A stretch of DNA of 14,612 bases, taken from DATHGT01 sp035317605. Its GTDB lineage: Bacteria > Methylomirabilota > Methylomirabilia > Rokubacteriales > CSP1-6. The DNA lies in contig DATHGT010000157.1 in the NCBI GenBank assembly GCA_035317605.1, forward strand, positions 1 through 14,612, given 5' to 3'. Below the pieces are notes generated by a model. It did no database searches and was not told where the DNA came from. It worked only from the letters and a program-made list of their open reading frames with translations. The position numbers were made by a program, and so were the translations under genes. This document shows, piece after piece, positions 13,653 through 14,612 of the stretch; within the stretch, counting starts at the first letter, position 1; each line of letters opens with the position of its first letter.

Positions 13653-14612
13653 ATGAAAATCACGGCGATCGAGACGTTCGTGGTCAACACCGGGTTCAAG
13701 CCGCCGCGGCCGTGGCACTTCTGCGCGATCCGCACCGACGAGGGACTGACCGGCTACAGCGAGTTCGGGAGCGATGGCATCACGCGCGGACTCGTCGGGC
13801 TCGTGCAGGATCTCGGTCATCGGCTCATCGGCAAGGACCCGACGGCCGTCGAGAAGCACTACCTCGACATGTACCGGGCCGTCCGCCAGGCGCCCTTCGG
13901 CGCGACGCAACAGGCGATCGCGGGGATCGAGCTGGCGCTGTGGGACCTCGCGGGCAAATCGCTCGGCGTTCCCGTGTGGCGCCTGATGGGCGGGCCGCTC
14001 CGCGAGCGGCAACGCGTGTACTGGTCGCACTGCGCGACGTACCGGGTGGAGAACTGGGAAACCTTTCGCGTCAAGCCGCTGCGCACGATGGCCGACGTGG
14101 CCGATTGCGGGCGCGAGGCCGCGGCCAAGGGCTACACCGCGCTCAAGACCAACATCATCTGGCCGGGCGACCCGGCGCGCCGCATCACGCAGGGCCGAAC
14201 CGGTCCCCACGACCAGCTCGCCACCCGCGACATCATCGACCAGGCCGTGGCCCAGATCGGCGCCATGCGCGAGGCGGTCGGGCCGAAGTTCGACATCTGC
14301 CTCGACGTGAACGTCAACTTCAAGCCGAGCGAGGCTCTGCTGCTCGCGCGAGAGCTGGAGCCGTTCAAGCTGTTCTGGATGGAGATCGACAACCAGGATC
14401 CCGAGGCGCTGGTCGAGCTGCGGGCGGGAACGCGGACACCGCTCTGCGGCGGCGAGCAGCTTCAGACCGTGCGCCAGTACCGGCCGTACCTCGAGCGCCA
14501 CGCGCTCGACACGTTCATGGTCGACGTCTGCTGGCAGGGGTTCTCGGCGGCCAAGAAAGTCGCGGACCTCGCGGAGACCCACGAGATCAGCGTGGCGCCC
14601 CACAACTACAAC
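13653..14612 (+). CDS. Enolase-superfamily protein (mandelate racemase/muconate lactonizing-like), 3' truncated
   Basis: The open frame runs 320 codons from ATG 13653 to the window edge without a stop. The N-terminal cap domain (MKITAIETFVV...) is followed by a TIM barrel with the three metal ligands D218 (CLDVN), E244 (WMEID) and E268 (GGEQL). D291 and H317 (VAPHN) form the Asp-His base pair of the mandelate-racemase subgroup. On the other face K165 is present in ALKTN, but the usual second lysine of K-x-K is Asn167. Members dehydrate or epimerise sugar acids and aromatic acids, so a dehydratase acting through His317 is most likely. No strong ribosome site precedes the ATG, but the cupin gene ends 17 nt upstream. 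Roughly the last 60-90 residues are missing. Confidence 0.88.
   Translation, partial: MKITAIETFVVNTGFKPPRPWHFCAIRTDEGLTGYSEFGSDGITRGLVGLVQDLGHRLIGKDPTAVEKHYLDMYRAVRQAPFGATQQAIAGIELALWDLAGKSLGVPVWRLMGGPLRERQRVYWSHCATYRVENWETFRVKPLRTMADVADCGREAAAKGYTALKTNIIWPGDPARRITQGRTGPHDQLATRDIIDQAVAQIGAMREAVGPKFDICLDVNVNFKPSEALLLARELEPFKLFWMEIDNQDPEALVELRAGTRTPLCGGEQLQTVRQYRPYLERHALDTFMVDVCWQGFSAAKKVADLAETHEISVAPHNYN

Overview
The window is GC-rich bacterial DNA with dense, short-spaced genes and no tRNA, rRNA, CRISPR array or insertion sequence that I can see. GC content, GTG starts, paired aromatic-ring oxygenases, a solute-binding-type protein and a small coiled-coil protein fit an environmental, probably uncultured soil or sediment bacterium (Rokubacteria/Methylomirabilota-like or a high-GC proteobacterium). 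That placement is inference from style only; no marker gene is present.

Layout. (1) 19-4789, minus strand, read right to left: a metal-dependent amidohydrolase, an NAD-type epimerase/dehydratase coupled to it by an ATGA overlap, a solute-binding-like gene broken by an in-frame TGA, a cysteine-synthase-family PLP enzyme and a SAM methyltransferase. (2) 4881-7426, plus strand, divergent from block 1: a Rieske oxygenase alpha subunit and a gentisate 1,2-dioxygenase-type bicupin. They are separated by a 132-bp concentric palindrome with 37-bp perfect arms and a nested 12-bp hairpin. (3) About 7427-8605: a lower-GC island holding a decayed, frameshifted HsdR_N-type nuclease. (4) 8606-8971: a small coiled-coil gene with 21-bp tandem repeats, convergent with an enoyl-CoA hydratase (8973-9767, minus). 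(5) 9868-10641: a CmoB/DUF1698-like methyltransferase, convergent with a minus-strand pair: a second Rieske oxygenase (11738-13018) followed after 3 nt by a LigB-type extradiol dioxygenase (10655-11734). (6) 13102 to the window end, plus strand: a cupin and an enolase-superfamily protein cut by the window edge.

How the genes may work together. Twice within about 8 kb a Rieske terminal oxygenase sits next to a ring-cleavage dioxygenase (gentisate type, then LigB type). With the amidohydrolase, cupin, crotonase and enolase-superfamily genes this looks like a catabolic region for aromatic acids or related compounds. No Rieske reductase or ferredoxin gene is in the window, so electrons must come from elsewhere. 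Substrates cannot be assigned from sequence alone.

Most worth a second look: the concentric palindrome between the Rieske and gentisate-dioxygenase genes, the in-frame TGA in the binding-protein gene, the altered active-site residues in the LigB-like enzyme (His to Gln) and the epimerase (Tyr to Ser), and the low-GC nuclease remnant.
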